From the NCBI RefSeq assembly GCF_024171815.1, contig NZ_JAMTCJ010000004.1, positions 868,001-932,000 of the forward strand: DNA of 64,000 nt. Reading direction: 5' to 3'. The translations under genes were made by a program, and so were the position numbers. Under the pieces are notes generated by a model. It was not told where the DNA came from and searched no databases. It worked only from the letters and a program-made list of their open reading frames with translations. This DNA is from Williamsia maris. Its GTDB lineage: Bacteria; Actinomycetota; Actinomycetes; Mycobacteriales; Mycobacteriaceae. Of this stretch, positions 37,404 to 47,177 are shown piece after piece (the first letter of the stretch is position 1; every line of letters starts with the position of its first letter).

Positions 37404-37919
37404 TGAATGGGTCTCCTCGTGGTGGCAGCCGAACTGGCTGGGTGCACTGGTGTGGTCGTGATGTGAACATCGGTGGCGTCATCGCCATCGGAGGTGGTGG
37501 GGGTCGCCGGGAAGCACGACCCGGCGTCGGGGCGGTCACGGCGTCATCGACGACGCTCGTCCACTCCCGGCGGCCGCAGCTCATCGGTGAGCGGGTCGAG
37601 TTCGGTTGTCGCGCAATGATCGTCCGGGTCGAGTCGGGGGTACTCGCCTGACGCCTCATCTCTTGGCAACTCACACATGTTCGCACACGAAAATGAGGGA
37701 TCCCTCATGTTCTGTGGTGACCCGTGGGTATACCCGCCAGTAACCCCGCGGGTAACAAGTGGGCCGCTCCGGCGGGTCATCCGTTCGAGGGAACGAACCG
37801 CACGTCAGGGTCGGTTTTCCGCTCGCCATCGAGCGATGGGACAACGTCCACGGTTCGTTATCGAATCGTTACAACGGTTCGTGGCGCCGTGCCGCGCGTC
37901 GCGAGGGGTGAACGCTTCG
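37404..37919. promoter_or_regulatory. fas upstream control region
   Basis: About 520 bp without a gene, shared by fas (left) and the HIT gene (right). It contains a perfect 16-bp palindrome ATGAGGGA/TCCCTCAT (37693-37708), a perfect GGGTATACCC (37726-37735) followed by GGGTAAC-type repeats, and two ATGTTC direct repeats flanking the first palindrome. Mycobacterial fas is controlled by the TetR-type activator FasR through inverted repeats; which of these sites would serve is unknown. Confidence 0.45.
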
Positions 37920-37932
37920 TAGGGTGTCGGAC

Positions 37933-38355
37933 ATGAGCGACTGTGTGTTCTGCGCCATCGTCACCGGTTCCGCACCGGCCCGGATCGTCTACTCAGACGA
38001 GCACGTCGTCGCGTTCCTCGACATCCGGCCGGTGCGTCCGGGGCACACCCTGGTGATCCCGCGAGACCACATTCCGGATCTGGCCGGGGTCAGCAGCGAT
38101 GTGGGCGCTCGACTGTTCGACGGCGCCCGCACGGTGGGGGCGGCGTTGCGGGCGTCGAGCATCGCCGCCGACGGCGTGAACGTGATGATCAACGACGGCC
38201 GCGCGGCGTTCCAGACCGTGTTCCACACCCACGTCCACGTGGTCCCCCGGCACACCGGTGACCGCATCACCCTCGCGAAGGGATTGGTCGTCCGCCGGGA
38301 TCCCGATGCCGACGCGACCGCGGACGCGATCCGGGACGTCATCGCACCGACCTGA
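37933..38355 (+). CDS. HIT family hydrolase
   Basis: 140 aa from ATG 37933, preferred over GTG 37924 because TAGGGT (37920-37925) lies 7 nt before it (leaderless layout). An N-terminal CVFCAIV zinc pair and the histidine triad HTHVHVVPRH near residue 100 identify a HIT nucleotide hydrolase (Hint-like). It hydrolyses AMP-amide or dinucleotide bonds; the substrate is not predictable. It is convergent with the large helicase gene. Confidence 0.92.
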   Translation: MSDCVFCAIVTGSAPARIVYSDEHVVAFLDIRPVRPGHTLVIPRDHIPDLAGVSSDVGARLFDGARTVGAALRASSIAADGVNVMINDGRAAFQTVFHTHVHVVPRHTGDRITLAKGLVVRRDPDADATADAIRDVIAPT

Positions 38356-38469
38356 TCCGCCGACCGTGCCGAAACGACGTGCCCACCGTGCCGTCACCGC
38401 ACACGCGGCACGATCGACGGGCGGTTTCGGCCCGCTCGGAGGGTCGTTTCGGCCCGCTCGGCGGCGGGG

Positions 38470-41400
38470 TCAGTCGTTGCCGGAGAGATCGATCGGCGCC
38501 CATTCGGCGACCGGGGCCGCCACCAGATCGGCGTCCACCGACTCCGGGCTCACGCCGCGTACGGCGAGTTCACGCCACAGTCCGTCGAGCGCGCGGTCGG
38601 CGTCGAGGAGGTACTCCGACTCCCGCACCCGCCAGAACCGCCATCCGCATCGACGCAGTTCGCGCTCACGCTCCATGTCGGCGCGGGCCTGCTCGGGCGT
38701 GGAGGTGAACTCGTCGCCGTCGCACTCGACGGCCAACCGCGCATCGGATCCGGTGACCACGAGGTCGATGACCCGGTTGTTCACCGACACCTTGGGGTTG
38801 ACGTGGAAGCCGCGGGCGGCGACGTCGAGGAAGATCTGCTGTTCGAAGATGCTCTCGAACGGCTCGCACCGTTCGGCGACACCGACGTCGGTCGGCATCG
38901 GCGCCACCAGCGCACCCTGCGTGCGCTCCATGTACGACAGCAGTGAGAACCGCAGGTCGTTGGCCTTGAGGTCGTCCGAGGACACCGAGTGGAACAGCCA
39001 CAGCTGCTCCATCGCGCGCGACGCGGCGACGTTGAACCGACGCTGCGACTCACTTCGGGTGAGCGACACCGGGTTACGGTCCCGTGAGACGACCATCGAC
39101 AGGAACACCACGTGGCGTTCGTCGCCCTGGAAGTCCGGCGGGGTGCCGATGCGCAGTGCGCGATCGTGCCACTCCTCGTCGTCGAGGGCGGAGCGGAGCA
39201 ACTGGTTGATCAGGTCGACCTGCCGCTGCCCCTGCAGGACCACGACACCGAACGTCATCCCCGCGTAGGCGGGGTCGGCCGCACAGCGCACCACCTCGTC
39301 GACGAGGGCCTGCGCCTCGACGCCGTTGGTGAGTGCGGAACTGTCACCCGAGGCCACGGCATCGGGAACGAAGACCGTGCGCAGGGGCGGCAGTCGGTCG
39401 GCGCCGAACTGACGCACGGGCACCAGCGGCGAATCGGGATAGAACTGCCGCGACGAGTACTCGATGATCTCGGGCATCGACCGGAAGTGCTCACGCAGCC
39501 GGACCACGTGACCGAACCGGGTGCGCAGCATCGAGAACAGGCTCGACCGCGGAGTGAGGCTGTCGCGCATGTACTGCGGGATGTCGGGGAGGTAGGTGTC
39601 GAGTTTGGCGAAGACGTCGTCGAGGCCTGCACCGGCGAAACCACCTGGCGCACACTGACGGTCGTCACCCACCACGATCACGCGGGGTGCCAGCCACAGC
39701 AGGAACAGGCTGGTGATGTCGGCCTGGGACGCCTCGTCGACGATCACCACGTCGAAGGAGTTCTGCTCCGGCGCGATCGACGAGAGCACCTGCGAGATCG
39801 GCATGATCCACGCCGGCACCGCGCCCTGCGCCTGATCCATCGCCGAGCGGGCGGCGCGCCGGAAACGTTCGGCGTGCTTGCCCGAGCCCTTGCCGAGGTT
39901 GGTGATGTGGTCGCGGTAGGACTGCAGTGCCTGCACCTGCGACACCGTCATGTGCTCCAGGCACTCCCGCCACGCGCAGGCCGCGGCCAGTCCGGCGGTG
40001 AAGTGCGCGATGTCGGCCTCGACAGCGTCGAGGTCGGACTCCAGGCGCGACTCCCGGCCCGGGTCGCTACGGTTCTCGGCCCACGCGTAGGCGCGCCGCC
40101 ACGACCAGGCCTCGGTCAGCTCCCGCAGGCGGGCATCCCAGACCTGTTCGGCGGCGGTGTCACGGAGGACCCGGTGCAGTTCGGGGGCCTTCTGCTTCAG
40201 GCGCAGTTCGAGCAGGTCCAACGAGCCCTGCTGATCACGTTGTGCGCGAGCCTTGTTCCACTCACGACGCGCCTCCTTGACCGCGACCGCGTCCGCGGCG
40301 ACGAGGCCGGCCAACAGCGCCTCGCCCTCGGCCGAGGGGCCGGCGTCGACCTCGGCGGCCAACGTCCGCGCGCACTCGTCGAGCTCGCGGCGGGCCAGGA
40401 CACCGTCATTCGTCGCGGCGATGGCCCCGGTCTGTTCGGCGACGTCGGCGACCTCGTCGACGCTCTTCGGGCGCGGTCCGCCGGGGCTGATCGACTCGAG
40501 TTGCCGCACGAGCGCGTCACGGCCGGTGAGCAGTTCCGAGATCCACCCGAGCTGGTCGTCGAGACGCACCAACTGGTTGAGCTGCGAGGATCGCGAACCG
40601 GTGGTGTCGACCGGGACGTCGACGTCGGCCAAGATGGTCTGTACCCGGGCCACGGCCTCGAGAACGGCGAGGTGATCGGCCACGAGCTGCAACGATTCCG
40701 CGTCTCGGGGTTCGCGACCGTCGACGGTCGCGGTCGCACCCGAGGTCTCGACGGCGCGCTGCTGCGGGGACTTGCGGAACCGTCCGCGCCACACTCCGTC
40801 AGACCGGAGGTACTGCGCTGCTTCGGAATACACCGACGCCGTGCCCTGGCCGGCTCCGTCGACGACCACGTCGCGGGTACCGATACCGGCGTCGTGGCGG
40901 GTGGCCTCGTCGATGATCGCCGAGATCTGGGTGATCCGGTTCCACAGGTACGCCGCCTCGCCGGACAGGAGGCGCTGCGCCATCTGCTGCATGTGCGGCT
41001 CGAACGTCCGCACCTCGCGGACGGCGCCGCCGAGGTGGTCACACTGGTTCTTGATCGAGAGCAGCCGCGCGCTGTCGACGTCGGCGAGGATCGCGAGCAG
41101 TGATCCGTTGCCGGTCATCTTCTCGGTGGGCTGTTCGGAGATACGCGCACAGATGCGGTCGATCTCCACCGAGTCGGGGAGAAAGTTGTCGAGGTCGGGC
41201 AGACGCTGACCGAGCCGGCTGGCCCACGTGTCGTCGCGCTCGCGCAACAGGGTCAGCAGACGTTCCATCTCGTCACCGTCGAGCGGGGGCAGCGCCGACT
41301 CCAGGGGGCCGGGCAGCCAGTCGTATCGCGACTCCACCTCACGGCAGGCACGCACGATCTGGGCGGCGGTCCCGCTGTAACCGGCGGCGACCCACTCGTG

Positions 41401-42636
41401 CTTCTCGGTCTCCGACTCGCGCAGTTGCCAGATCTCGCGCAGCGTCTGCTCCCGCTTGGCCCGCGCCTGGTCCCGCTTGGACCGGAGGTTCTTGATCTCC
41501 GAGGTCACCACGCGCGACTGGAAGGTCCCCTTGCGGGCGGCGATCGACCCGACGCTCTCCACCAACGAGGTCGAGCCGTCCTTGGTGACGTCGGTGATCG
41601 CGACTGCGAGTTCGCGCAACTCCGGCGGCAGCTTGTCGCGAAGAACCTGCAACGCCTGGGCCTTCTCACTGACCACGAGGACGCGTTGTCCCTTGGCCAG
41701 CAGGGCCGACATCAGGTTGGCGATGGTGTGGGTCTTGCCGGTACCCGGCGGACCCTCGACGACGACACCGCTGTCGAGTCCGAGCTGGGCCAGGATGTCG
41801 CGCTGTTCGACGTTGGACGGCAGCGGGTAGAGCGCATCCTCGACGAGTTCACCCGCCGACATCGCCCCGGCCGACGCCAACCGCTCCACGCGCTCGGCGG
41901 ATTCGATCGGCTCGACGAGCTGGGCCAGACCGATCGGGATGTCGACCGTCTCGTCGCGCAGCGCCGTGATCATCGCCTCGTAGTAGCTGAGGACGGCACC
42001 CGAACCGCGGTTGCGCAGGATCAGCGCGGGACGTGGTTCCACCGACACCGACGACGGGTCGGACGGGACCTCCGACGTCCACCGCGTGAGGATGTCGGCC
42101 ACCGGTGCGGCGAGCGCCGACGGCTGGCTGCCCAGCGCCTCGGCGATCGCCGACGACCGACCGAGGTCGAAACCGCCCATGCCGGTGAGGAGATGACTGT
42201 CCTGCAGTTCGGGGACCGAGTCGCCCGCGAGACCGATGGTGATGACGCCGGTCGAGTGATCGTGTTCGGCGACGACGGCCTGGGTGACGAGATGCTCGTT
42301 GACCGAGGTGGCACCGTCGGCCGACGTCACGGTCAGCAATCCGGTCCCGATGACCAGCTCGAGTGACTCGGGCCGCTCGGCGAGGTCGTCGAGCATGCGC
42401 GCGACCTGCGCGAACGCCGTCGCGGCAGTACCCGTGGCGGTGAGCTCGACACATCGCTCCCCCGGTGTCGCCTTGGTCCGTACCGGGGCGCCGAGATCGT
42501 CGCCCAACCAGACGATCGCCTCGTGGTCGTCGACGTGTCGGACCACCGTGGATCGCGCCCGGATCAGCTCGTGCAGGAACTGCAGGAGTCGTAACACCCG
42601 GGCGCGACGGTCGTCGCCGGACATCGGTTCGGTCAT
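38470..42636 (-). CDS. SF1 helicase fused to Vsr/DUF559-like nuclease
   Basis: 1388 aa from ATG 42636, with AAAAGGA upstream. An N-terminal ~290-residue domain of unknown fold is followed by a split SF1 (AAA_11/AAA_12) helicase: Walker A GPPGTGKT (~300) and Walker B VVIVDEASQ (~960), with ~600 residues of coiled-coil-like insertion between. The C-terminal helicase motifs include LREHFRSMPEII and NVAASRA. The last ~100 residues (NRVIDLVVTG...LAVECDGDEF, ERERELRRCGWRFWRVRESE) form a Vsr/DUF559 PD-(D/E)XK fold. Helicase-Vsr fusions such as Hhe are known anti-phage systems; here that role is inferred. It is a single-gene locus. Confidence 0.8.
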   Translation of the reverse strand: MTEPMSGDDRRARVLRLLQFLHELIRARSTVVRHVDDHEAIVWLGDDLGAPVRTKATPGERCVELTATGTAATAFAQVARMLDDLAERPESLELVIGTGLLTVTSADGATSVNEHLVTQAVVAEHDHSTGVITIGLAGDSVPELQDSHLLTGMGGFDLGRSSAIAEALGSQPSALAAPVADILTRWTSEVPSDPSSVSVEPRPALILRNRGSGAVLSYYEAMITALRDETVDIPIGLAQLVEPIESAERVERLASAGAMSAGELVEDALYPLPSNVEQRDILAQLGLDSGVVVEGPPGTGKTHTIANLMSALLAKGQRVLVVSEKAQALQVLRDKLPPELRELAVAITDVTKDGSTSLVESVGSIAARKGTFQSRVVTSEIKNLRSKRDQARAKREQTLREIWQLRESETEKHEWVAAGYSGTAAQIVRACREVESRYDWLPGPLESALPPLDGDEMERLLTLLRERDDTWASRLGQRLPDLDNFLPDSVEIDRICARISEQPTEKMTGNGSLLAILADVDSARLLSIKNQCDHLGGAVREVRTFEPHMQQMAQRLLSGEAAYLWNRITQISAIIDEATRHDAGIGTRDVVVDGAGQGTASVYSEAAQYLRSDGVWRGRFRKSPQQRAVETSGATATVDGREPRDAESLQLVADHLAVLEAVARVQTILADVDVPVDTTGSRSSQLNQLVRLDDQLGWISELLTGRDALVRQLESISPGGPRPKSVDEVADVAEQTGAIAATNDGVLARRELDECARTLAAEVDAGPSAEGEALLAGLVAADAVAVKEARREWNKARAQRDQQGSLDLLELRLKQKAPELHRVLRDTAAEQVWDARLRELTEAWSWRRAYAWAENRSDPGRESRLESDLDAVEADIAHFTAGLAAACAWRECLEHMTVSQVQALQSYRDHITNLGKGSGKHAERFRRAARSAMDQAQGAVPAWIMPISQVLSSIAPEQNSFDVVIVDEASQADITSLFLLWLAPRVIVVGDDRQCAPGGFAGAGLDDVFAKLDTYLPDIPQYMRDSLTPRSSLFSMLRTRFGHVVRLREHFRSMPEIIEYSSRQFYPDSPLVPVRQFGADRLPPLRTVFVPDAVASGDSSALTNGVEAQALVDEVVRCAADPAYAGMTFGVVVLQGQRQVDLINQLLRSALDDEEWHDRALRIGTPPDFQGDERHVVFLSMVVSRDRNPVSLTRSESQRRFNVAASRAMEQLWLFHSVSSDDLKANDLRFSLLSYMERTQGALVAPMPTDVGVAERCEPFESIFEQQIFLDVAARGFHVNPKVSVNNRVIDLVVTGSDARLAVECDGDEFTSTPEQARADMERERELRRCGWRFWRVRESEYLLDADRALDGLWRELAVRGVSPESVDADLVAAPVAEWAPIDLSGND

Positions 42637-42841
42637 CAGGTCCTTTTCACCCACACGATCGCCGGTCGAGGGTTCGGCGTGCTCTGCACGTATACCTCAG
42701 GTCGACACGCGACCTGTGTGAGAAGAACGCTACCCGGTCGGGCGGTGACCATCACATTCATGGGTGATCACACTATTGGACAACCCGGCCGGGGTGTGGG
42801 CGACCGCGGATCGCGGTGACGCCGGATGAGATGCGGGCGGT

Positions 42842-43189
42842 TCAGCCGGCCAGCAGGGCCGAGCGGAACGCGGGGAAGCCGCCGTCGACGTAACGGACGT
42901 TGGTGTAACCGAGGGCGGCGATCTGCTCGGCGATCCTGCGTGCCTGCGCCTGCACGGAGACGATCGCGATCTCGATGTTCAGGTCGTGGATGCACGCGAC
43001 GCGCCGCGGCGAGGTCGGTGTGAAGGCGGCGGTGAGATCAGCGGGTTCGACGACCACCGCCCCGGGCAGACTCCCCTGGTGGCGAACCACCTGGGGACGC
43101 ATGTCCACCACCACTGCACTGCCCTGCTGCGTATGCTCGGCCGCTTCTGTCGCCGAGATCCGATCCACCAATGACACCGGGGATTCCAC
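42842..43189 (-). CDS. Rhodanese-like domain protein, catalytic Cys apparently absent
   Basis: 115 aa from GTG 43189, with AGAGGA upstream. It has the single-domain rhodanese pattern: VVVDMRP (CH2A), HQGSLPGAVVV and the final YVDGGFPAFRSA. The active-site loop normally reads C-x-x-G-x-R after a beta strand; here the same position reads IVSVQAQARR, with Ser or Val where Cys should be. The only Cys (VACIHD) lies earlier. It is therefore probably not a sulfurtransferase and may bind or sense instead. The 187-nt gap to the helicase gene is empty apart from an ATCAC-N8-GTGAT repeat. Confidence 0.75.
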   Translation of the reverse strand: MESPVSLVDRISATEAAEHTQQGSAVVVDMRPQVVRHQGSLPGAVVVEPADLTAAFTPTSPRRVACIHDLNIEIAIVSVQAQARRIAEQIAALGYTNVRYVDGGFPAFRSALLAG

Positions 43190-43345
43190 CGATCCTCTTA
43201 CCGAATTGTTCTCACCTTGCCGCGGAAGCCGATTCGAGCAACCGCGATGTTGCGCGGACTCCCGTGACGGGTGTGTCGTCGGGCAACGCCAAGATGTTAC
43301 GGGAAAGTTTCGTCGGTGGCCGGGAACAGAAGTCTCGGTCGGGTC

Positions 43346-45091
43346 TCAGCTCCGGCCGCGACCGGCGACGCGGGGCTGGGCACCGCGACGACCGCCGAAG
43401 TCGCGCGGTCCGCCGCGTCCACCACCGTTGCGTGCGGCCGACCGCCCCCGCGGTCCGCCCTCGTCCCTGGTGATGTTGATCGGGACGTTGGATATCTTCG
43501 TCCCGCGCAGCAGCGTCAGCGTCTCGCGACCGAGGTCGTCGGGCAACTCGACGAGGCTGTAGTCGTTGCGGATGCTGATGTGGCCGAAGTCCCCGCGCGT
43601 CAGGCCGCCCTCGTTGGCGATCGCGCCCACGATGGCACCGGGGGTGACGCGGTCCTTCTTGCCGACCGCGATGCGGTACGTCGCGAAGTTGGTGCCGCCG
43701 TCGCGCTGCTTGCGCTCGGGACGGTCCGGCCCCTTCGACCGCTCACTCGCCGGCGGATCGGGGCTCAGCAGGAAGCCACCGTCGCGCGTCTCGAGTGCGA
43801 GCGCCGCGGCGATGTCGGCCATCGCGACGTCGTTCTCCTGCGCATAGTTCTCGATGAGGCGACGGAACATCGCGATGTTGTCCGAGCCGAGGTTCTCGGT
43901 GATCGACTCGCCGAACTTGGCCACGCGCTGGGCGTTGACGTCGTCGACGCTGGGCAGACCGATCTCGGTGATCGGCTGACGGGTCGCCTTCTCGATCGAC
44001 CTCAGCAGGTGGCGCTCGCGCGGGGTGATGAACAGCAGTGCGTTGCCCGACCGGCCGGCGCGACCGGTACGGCCGATGCGGTGGACGTAGGACTCCGTGT
44101 CGTGCGGGATGTCGTAGTTCACGACATGCGAGATGCGTTCGACGTCGAGGCCACGGGCGGCGACGTCGGTCGCGACGAGGATGTCGAGGCTGCCGCTGCG
44201 CAGCGACGCGATGGTCCGTTCACGCTGCGCCTGCACGATGTCGCCGTTGATGGCGACCGCGGAGAACCCGCGCGAACGCAGTTTCTCGGCGAGCTCCTCG
44301 GTGGCCGACTTCGTGCGGACGAAGATGATCATCGCGTCGAACGACTCGACCTCGAGCACGCGGGTCAACGCGTCGAGCTTGCGCTGGTGCGAGACCTGCA
44401 GATAGCGCTGCGTCGTGTTCTGTGCGGTCTGTGTCTTCGCCTTGACGGTGATCTCGACCGGGCTCTTCAGATACTTCTGCGCCAGCCGGCCGATCGCCTT
44501 GGGCATCGTCGCCGAGAAGAGCGCGACCTGCTTGCTGTCCGGGGTGTCACGCAGGATGCGCTCGACATCCTCGGCGAAGCCCATGGTCAGCATCTCGTCG
44601 GCCTCGTCGAGGACGAGGAAGTCGAGCTCGGAGATGTCGAGTGTGCCCTTGTCCAGATGATCGATGACGCGGCCCGGCGTACCGACCACGATCTGCGCAC
44701 CGCGGCGCAGACCGGAGAGCTGGACGCCGTAGCTCTGGCCGCCGTAGATGGGCAGGACGCGGATGTCGGGCAGATGTGCCGCGTATTTGCCGAACGCCTC
44801 GGCGACCTGGAGTGCGAGCTCACGGGTCGGTGCGAGGACGAGCGCGCGGGGCTTCTTGCCGCCGCCCGCGATCTTCGAGAGCACGGGGATCGCGAAGGCC
44901 GCGGTCTTGCCGGTTCCGGTCTGGGCCAGACCGACGACGTCCCGGCCGGCCATCAGCGGCGGGATGGTCTCCGCCTGGATCGGCGACGGGGTCTCGTATC
45001 CGACATCGTTGAGCGCCTGCATCACGCGGGGTTCGATGTCGAGGTCTGCGAACGAGACCGATGTGGTGGTCTCCATCCCGCTGTCGCTCAC
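43346..45091 (-). CDS. deaD: DEAD-box RNA helicase (CsdA/DeaD type)
   Basis: 581 aa from GTG 45091, chosen for GGAGA 5 nt upstream; ATG 45169 in frame would add 26 residues. Motifs: Q motif (SPIQAETIPPL), Walker A AQTGTGKT, PTRELA, LDEADEM (DEAD), SATMP and HRIGRTGRAG. A C-terminal DbpA-type RNA-binding domain (KKDRVTPGAIVGAIANEGG...NVPINITRDEGG) ends in an Arg/Gly-rich tail. It unwinds structured RNA in ribosome assembly and mRNA decay, often in the cold. It is divergent from the acyl-CoA ligase gene. Confidence 0.93.
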   Translation of the reverse strand: MSDSGMETTTSVSFADLDIEPRVMQALNDVGYETPSPIQAETIPPLMAGRDVVGLAQTGTGKTAAFAIPVLSKIAGGGKKPRALVLAPTRELALQVAEAFGKYAAHLPDIRVLPIYGGQSYGVQLSGLRRGAQIVVGTPGRVIDHLDKGTLDISELDFLVLDEADEMLTMGFAEDVERILRDTPDSKQVALFSATMPKAIGRLAQKYLKSPVEITVKAKTQTAQNTTQRYLQVSHQRKLDALTRVLEVESFDAMIIFVRTKSATEELAEKLRSRGFSAVAINGDIVQAQRERTIASLRSGSLDILVATDVAARGLDVERISHVVNYDIPHDTESYVHRIGRTGRAGRSGNALLFITPRERHLLRSIEKATRQPITEIGLPSVDDVNAQRVAKFGESITENLGSDNIAMFRRLIENYAQENDVAMADIAAALALETRDGGFLLSPDPPASERSKGPDRPERKQRDGGTNFATYRIAVGKKDRVTPGAIVGAIANEGGLTRGDFGHISIRNDYSLVELPDDLGRETLTLLRGTKISNVPINITRDEGGPRGRSAARNGGGRGGPRDFGGRRGAQPRVAGRGRS

Positions 45092-45370
45092 TGCTTCTCC
45101 GGCTCTTCCCGGCACCTGGCCGTGGGTTGTACCCCGGTCCTCGTCGTGCTGCGGGGATTGATCTGTCATTGCACAGCACTCTAGCCGCCGGAGGAGGCAG
45201 ATCGTTATTCGAGAAACTCGCCTGCTCGGCGTGTGCGCCGACCACCGTCTCAATGCTCGTTGCTACGGTTTCCCTCACCGGTGGCCCAGGTAATCTGAGT
45301 CACAGTCGTCCCGTCAGTCGGAATTGTCGATTCCCGACACAGGGACACGATTGGAAAAATGGAGGCCCCC

Positions 45371-47164
45371 GTGCTGGAAGCGACCACTCCCGCGAAGTTC
45401 GTCGTCGCCGACGATGCATCGATCATCGACGCACCGCTGCGGTACCGGAGCGAGCGTCCCGACCTGGAGTTGTTCCGTCGTCGTTCCGGCGACACCTGGA
45501 CGACGGTCAAGGCTCGTGAGTTCGCCGACCAGATCGATTCCGCGGCCAAGGGCCTCATCGGCGCCGGGGTCGCAGCGGGTGACCGCGTGGCCATCCTGTC
45601 GTCGACCCGGTACGAGTGGACGGTGCTCGACTACGCCATCTGGCGTGCCGGCGCATCCACGGTCGCGATCTACGAGACCTCGGCGTCCGACCAGGTCAAG
45701 TACATCCTCTCCGACTCGGGAACCTCGCTGCTGATCGTGGAGAACCAGGCGCAGCGCACCGCCCACGCCGACGTCATCGACGCCGCGTCGGGGTCGCTGC
45801 GCGACACCCTCGTCATCGAGGACGGCATCCTCGACGCGCTGGCTGCTCGCGGTGCCGACGTCGCCGACGACGAACTCGACTCGCGCCGCAGCGGCATCAA
45901 GTCATCGGACATGGCGACGCTGGTCTACACCTCCGGCACCACCGGCAACCCCAAGGGTGTCGCGCTGACCCACGCCAACTTCCTGGCCGAGTGCAAGAGC
46001 GTCCGGGAGGTCATGGGCGACATGATGTCCGAGGGCCGGTCCACCCTGCTGTTCCTGCCGTTGGCCCACATCTTCGCGCGCGTCGTCGCGGTCGCGTCGG
46101 TGGAGAACGGCGTCGTGCTCGGACACACCAACGACATAGCGAACCTGCTGAGCGACTTCGAGAAGTTCCAGCCGAGCTACATCCTCTCGGTGCCCCGCGT
46201 GTTCGAGAAGGTCTACAACAGCGCCAAGCAGAAGGCGTACGACGGTGGCAAGGGCAAGATCTTCGATCGCGCCGCCGACACCGCCATCGAGTACAGCCGC
46301 AGCCAGGAGACCGGATCCGCGGGCATCGCCCTCAAGGCCAAGCACAAGCTGTTCGACGTACTGGTCTACTCGAAGCTCCGCGCCGCGCTCGGCGGCAAGT
46401 GCACTGACGCGATCTCCGGCGGCGCACCGCTCGGCGACCGCCTCGGCCACTTCTTCCGTGGCGTCGGCATCCCGGTCTACGAGGGCTACGGCCTGTCCGA
46501 GACGGCCGCCGCGGTCACCGTGAACACCCCGGAGAACCAGCGGGTCGGCACGGTCGGTCGGCCGGTCGCCGGCGCATCGGTCAAGATCGCCGAGGACGGC
46601 GAGGTGTTGCTCAAGGGCCCCATGGTGTTCGAGGGCTACTGGCACAACCCCGAGGCCACTGCCGACGCGATCGTCGACGGATGGTTCCGCACCGGTGACA
46701 TCGGAGCGCTCGACGACGGATACCTCTCGATCACCGGTCGCAAGAAAGAACTCATCGTCACCGCAGGCGGCAAGAACGTCTCCCCCGCACCGCTCGAGGA
46801 CTCGATCCGCGCGCATCCGATGGTGAGCCAGTGCCTCGTGGTGGGCGACAACAAGCCGTTCATCGCGGCCCTGGTCACCCTCGACCCCGAGGCCGTGCCC
46901 GGTTGGCTCGAGCGCAACAGCCTGCCCGCCGACACCCCGATCGCCGACCTGACGCACAACGAGACGCTGCTGGCCGAGATCGACGGTGCGGTGAAGACGG
47001 CGAACAACAAGGTGTCCAAGGCCGAGGCGATCAAGAAGTTCACCATCCTCGACACCGACTTCACGATCGAGTCGGGCGAGATCACCCCGACCATGAAGCT
47101 CAAGCGCAACGTCATCCACCAGGCGCACGGGGACGAGATCGAGGAGCTGTACACCAAGCGGTAA
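45371..47164 (+). CDS. Long-chain fatty acid-CoA ligase (FadD15-like)
   Basis: 597 aa from GTG 45371, which has GGAGG 5 nt upstream; ATG 45359 is a weaker in-frame option. AMP-binding P-loop YTSGTTGNPKG, GYGLSET, GWFRTGDIG, and the hinge and Lys region GRKKELIVTAGGKNVSP define an acyl-adenylating enzyme. The whole sequence matches FadD15/AMP-dependent long-chain ligases. It makes fatty acyl-CoA from ATP, CoA and fatty acid for lipid synthesis or beta-oxidation. An OpgC-like gene follows after 13 nt. Confidence 0.93.
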   Translation: MLEATTPAKFVVADDASIIDAPLRYRSERPDLELFRRRSGDTWTTVKAREFADQIDSAAKGLIGAGVAAGDRVAILSSTRYEWTVLDYAIWRAGASTVAIYETSASDQVKYILSDSGTSLLIVENQAQRTAHADVIDAASGSLRDTLVIEDGILDALAARGADVADDELDSRRSGIKSSDMATLVYTSGTTGNPKGVALTHANFLAECKSVREVMGDMMSEGRSTLLFLPLAHIFARVVAVASVENGVVLGHTNDIANLLSDFEKFQPSYILSVPRVFEKVYNSAKQKAYDGGKGKIFDRAADTAIEYSRSQETGSAGIALKAKHKLFDVLVYSKLRAALGGKCTDAISGGAPLGDRLGHFFRGVGIPVYEGYGLSETAAAVTVNTPENQRVGTVGRPVAGASVKIAEDGEVLLKGPMVFEGYWHNPEATADAIVDGWFRTGDIGALDDGYLSITGRKKELIVTAGGKNVSPAPLEDSIRAHPMVSQCLVVGDNKPFIAALVTLDPEAVPGWLERNSLPADTPIADLTHNETLLAEIDGAVKTANNKVSKAEAIKKFTILDTDFTIESGEITPTMKLKRNVIHQAHGDEIEELYTKR

Positions 47165-47177
47165 CGTTCCCCCCGAG

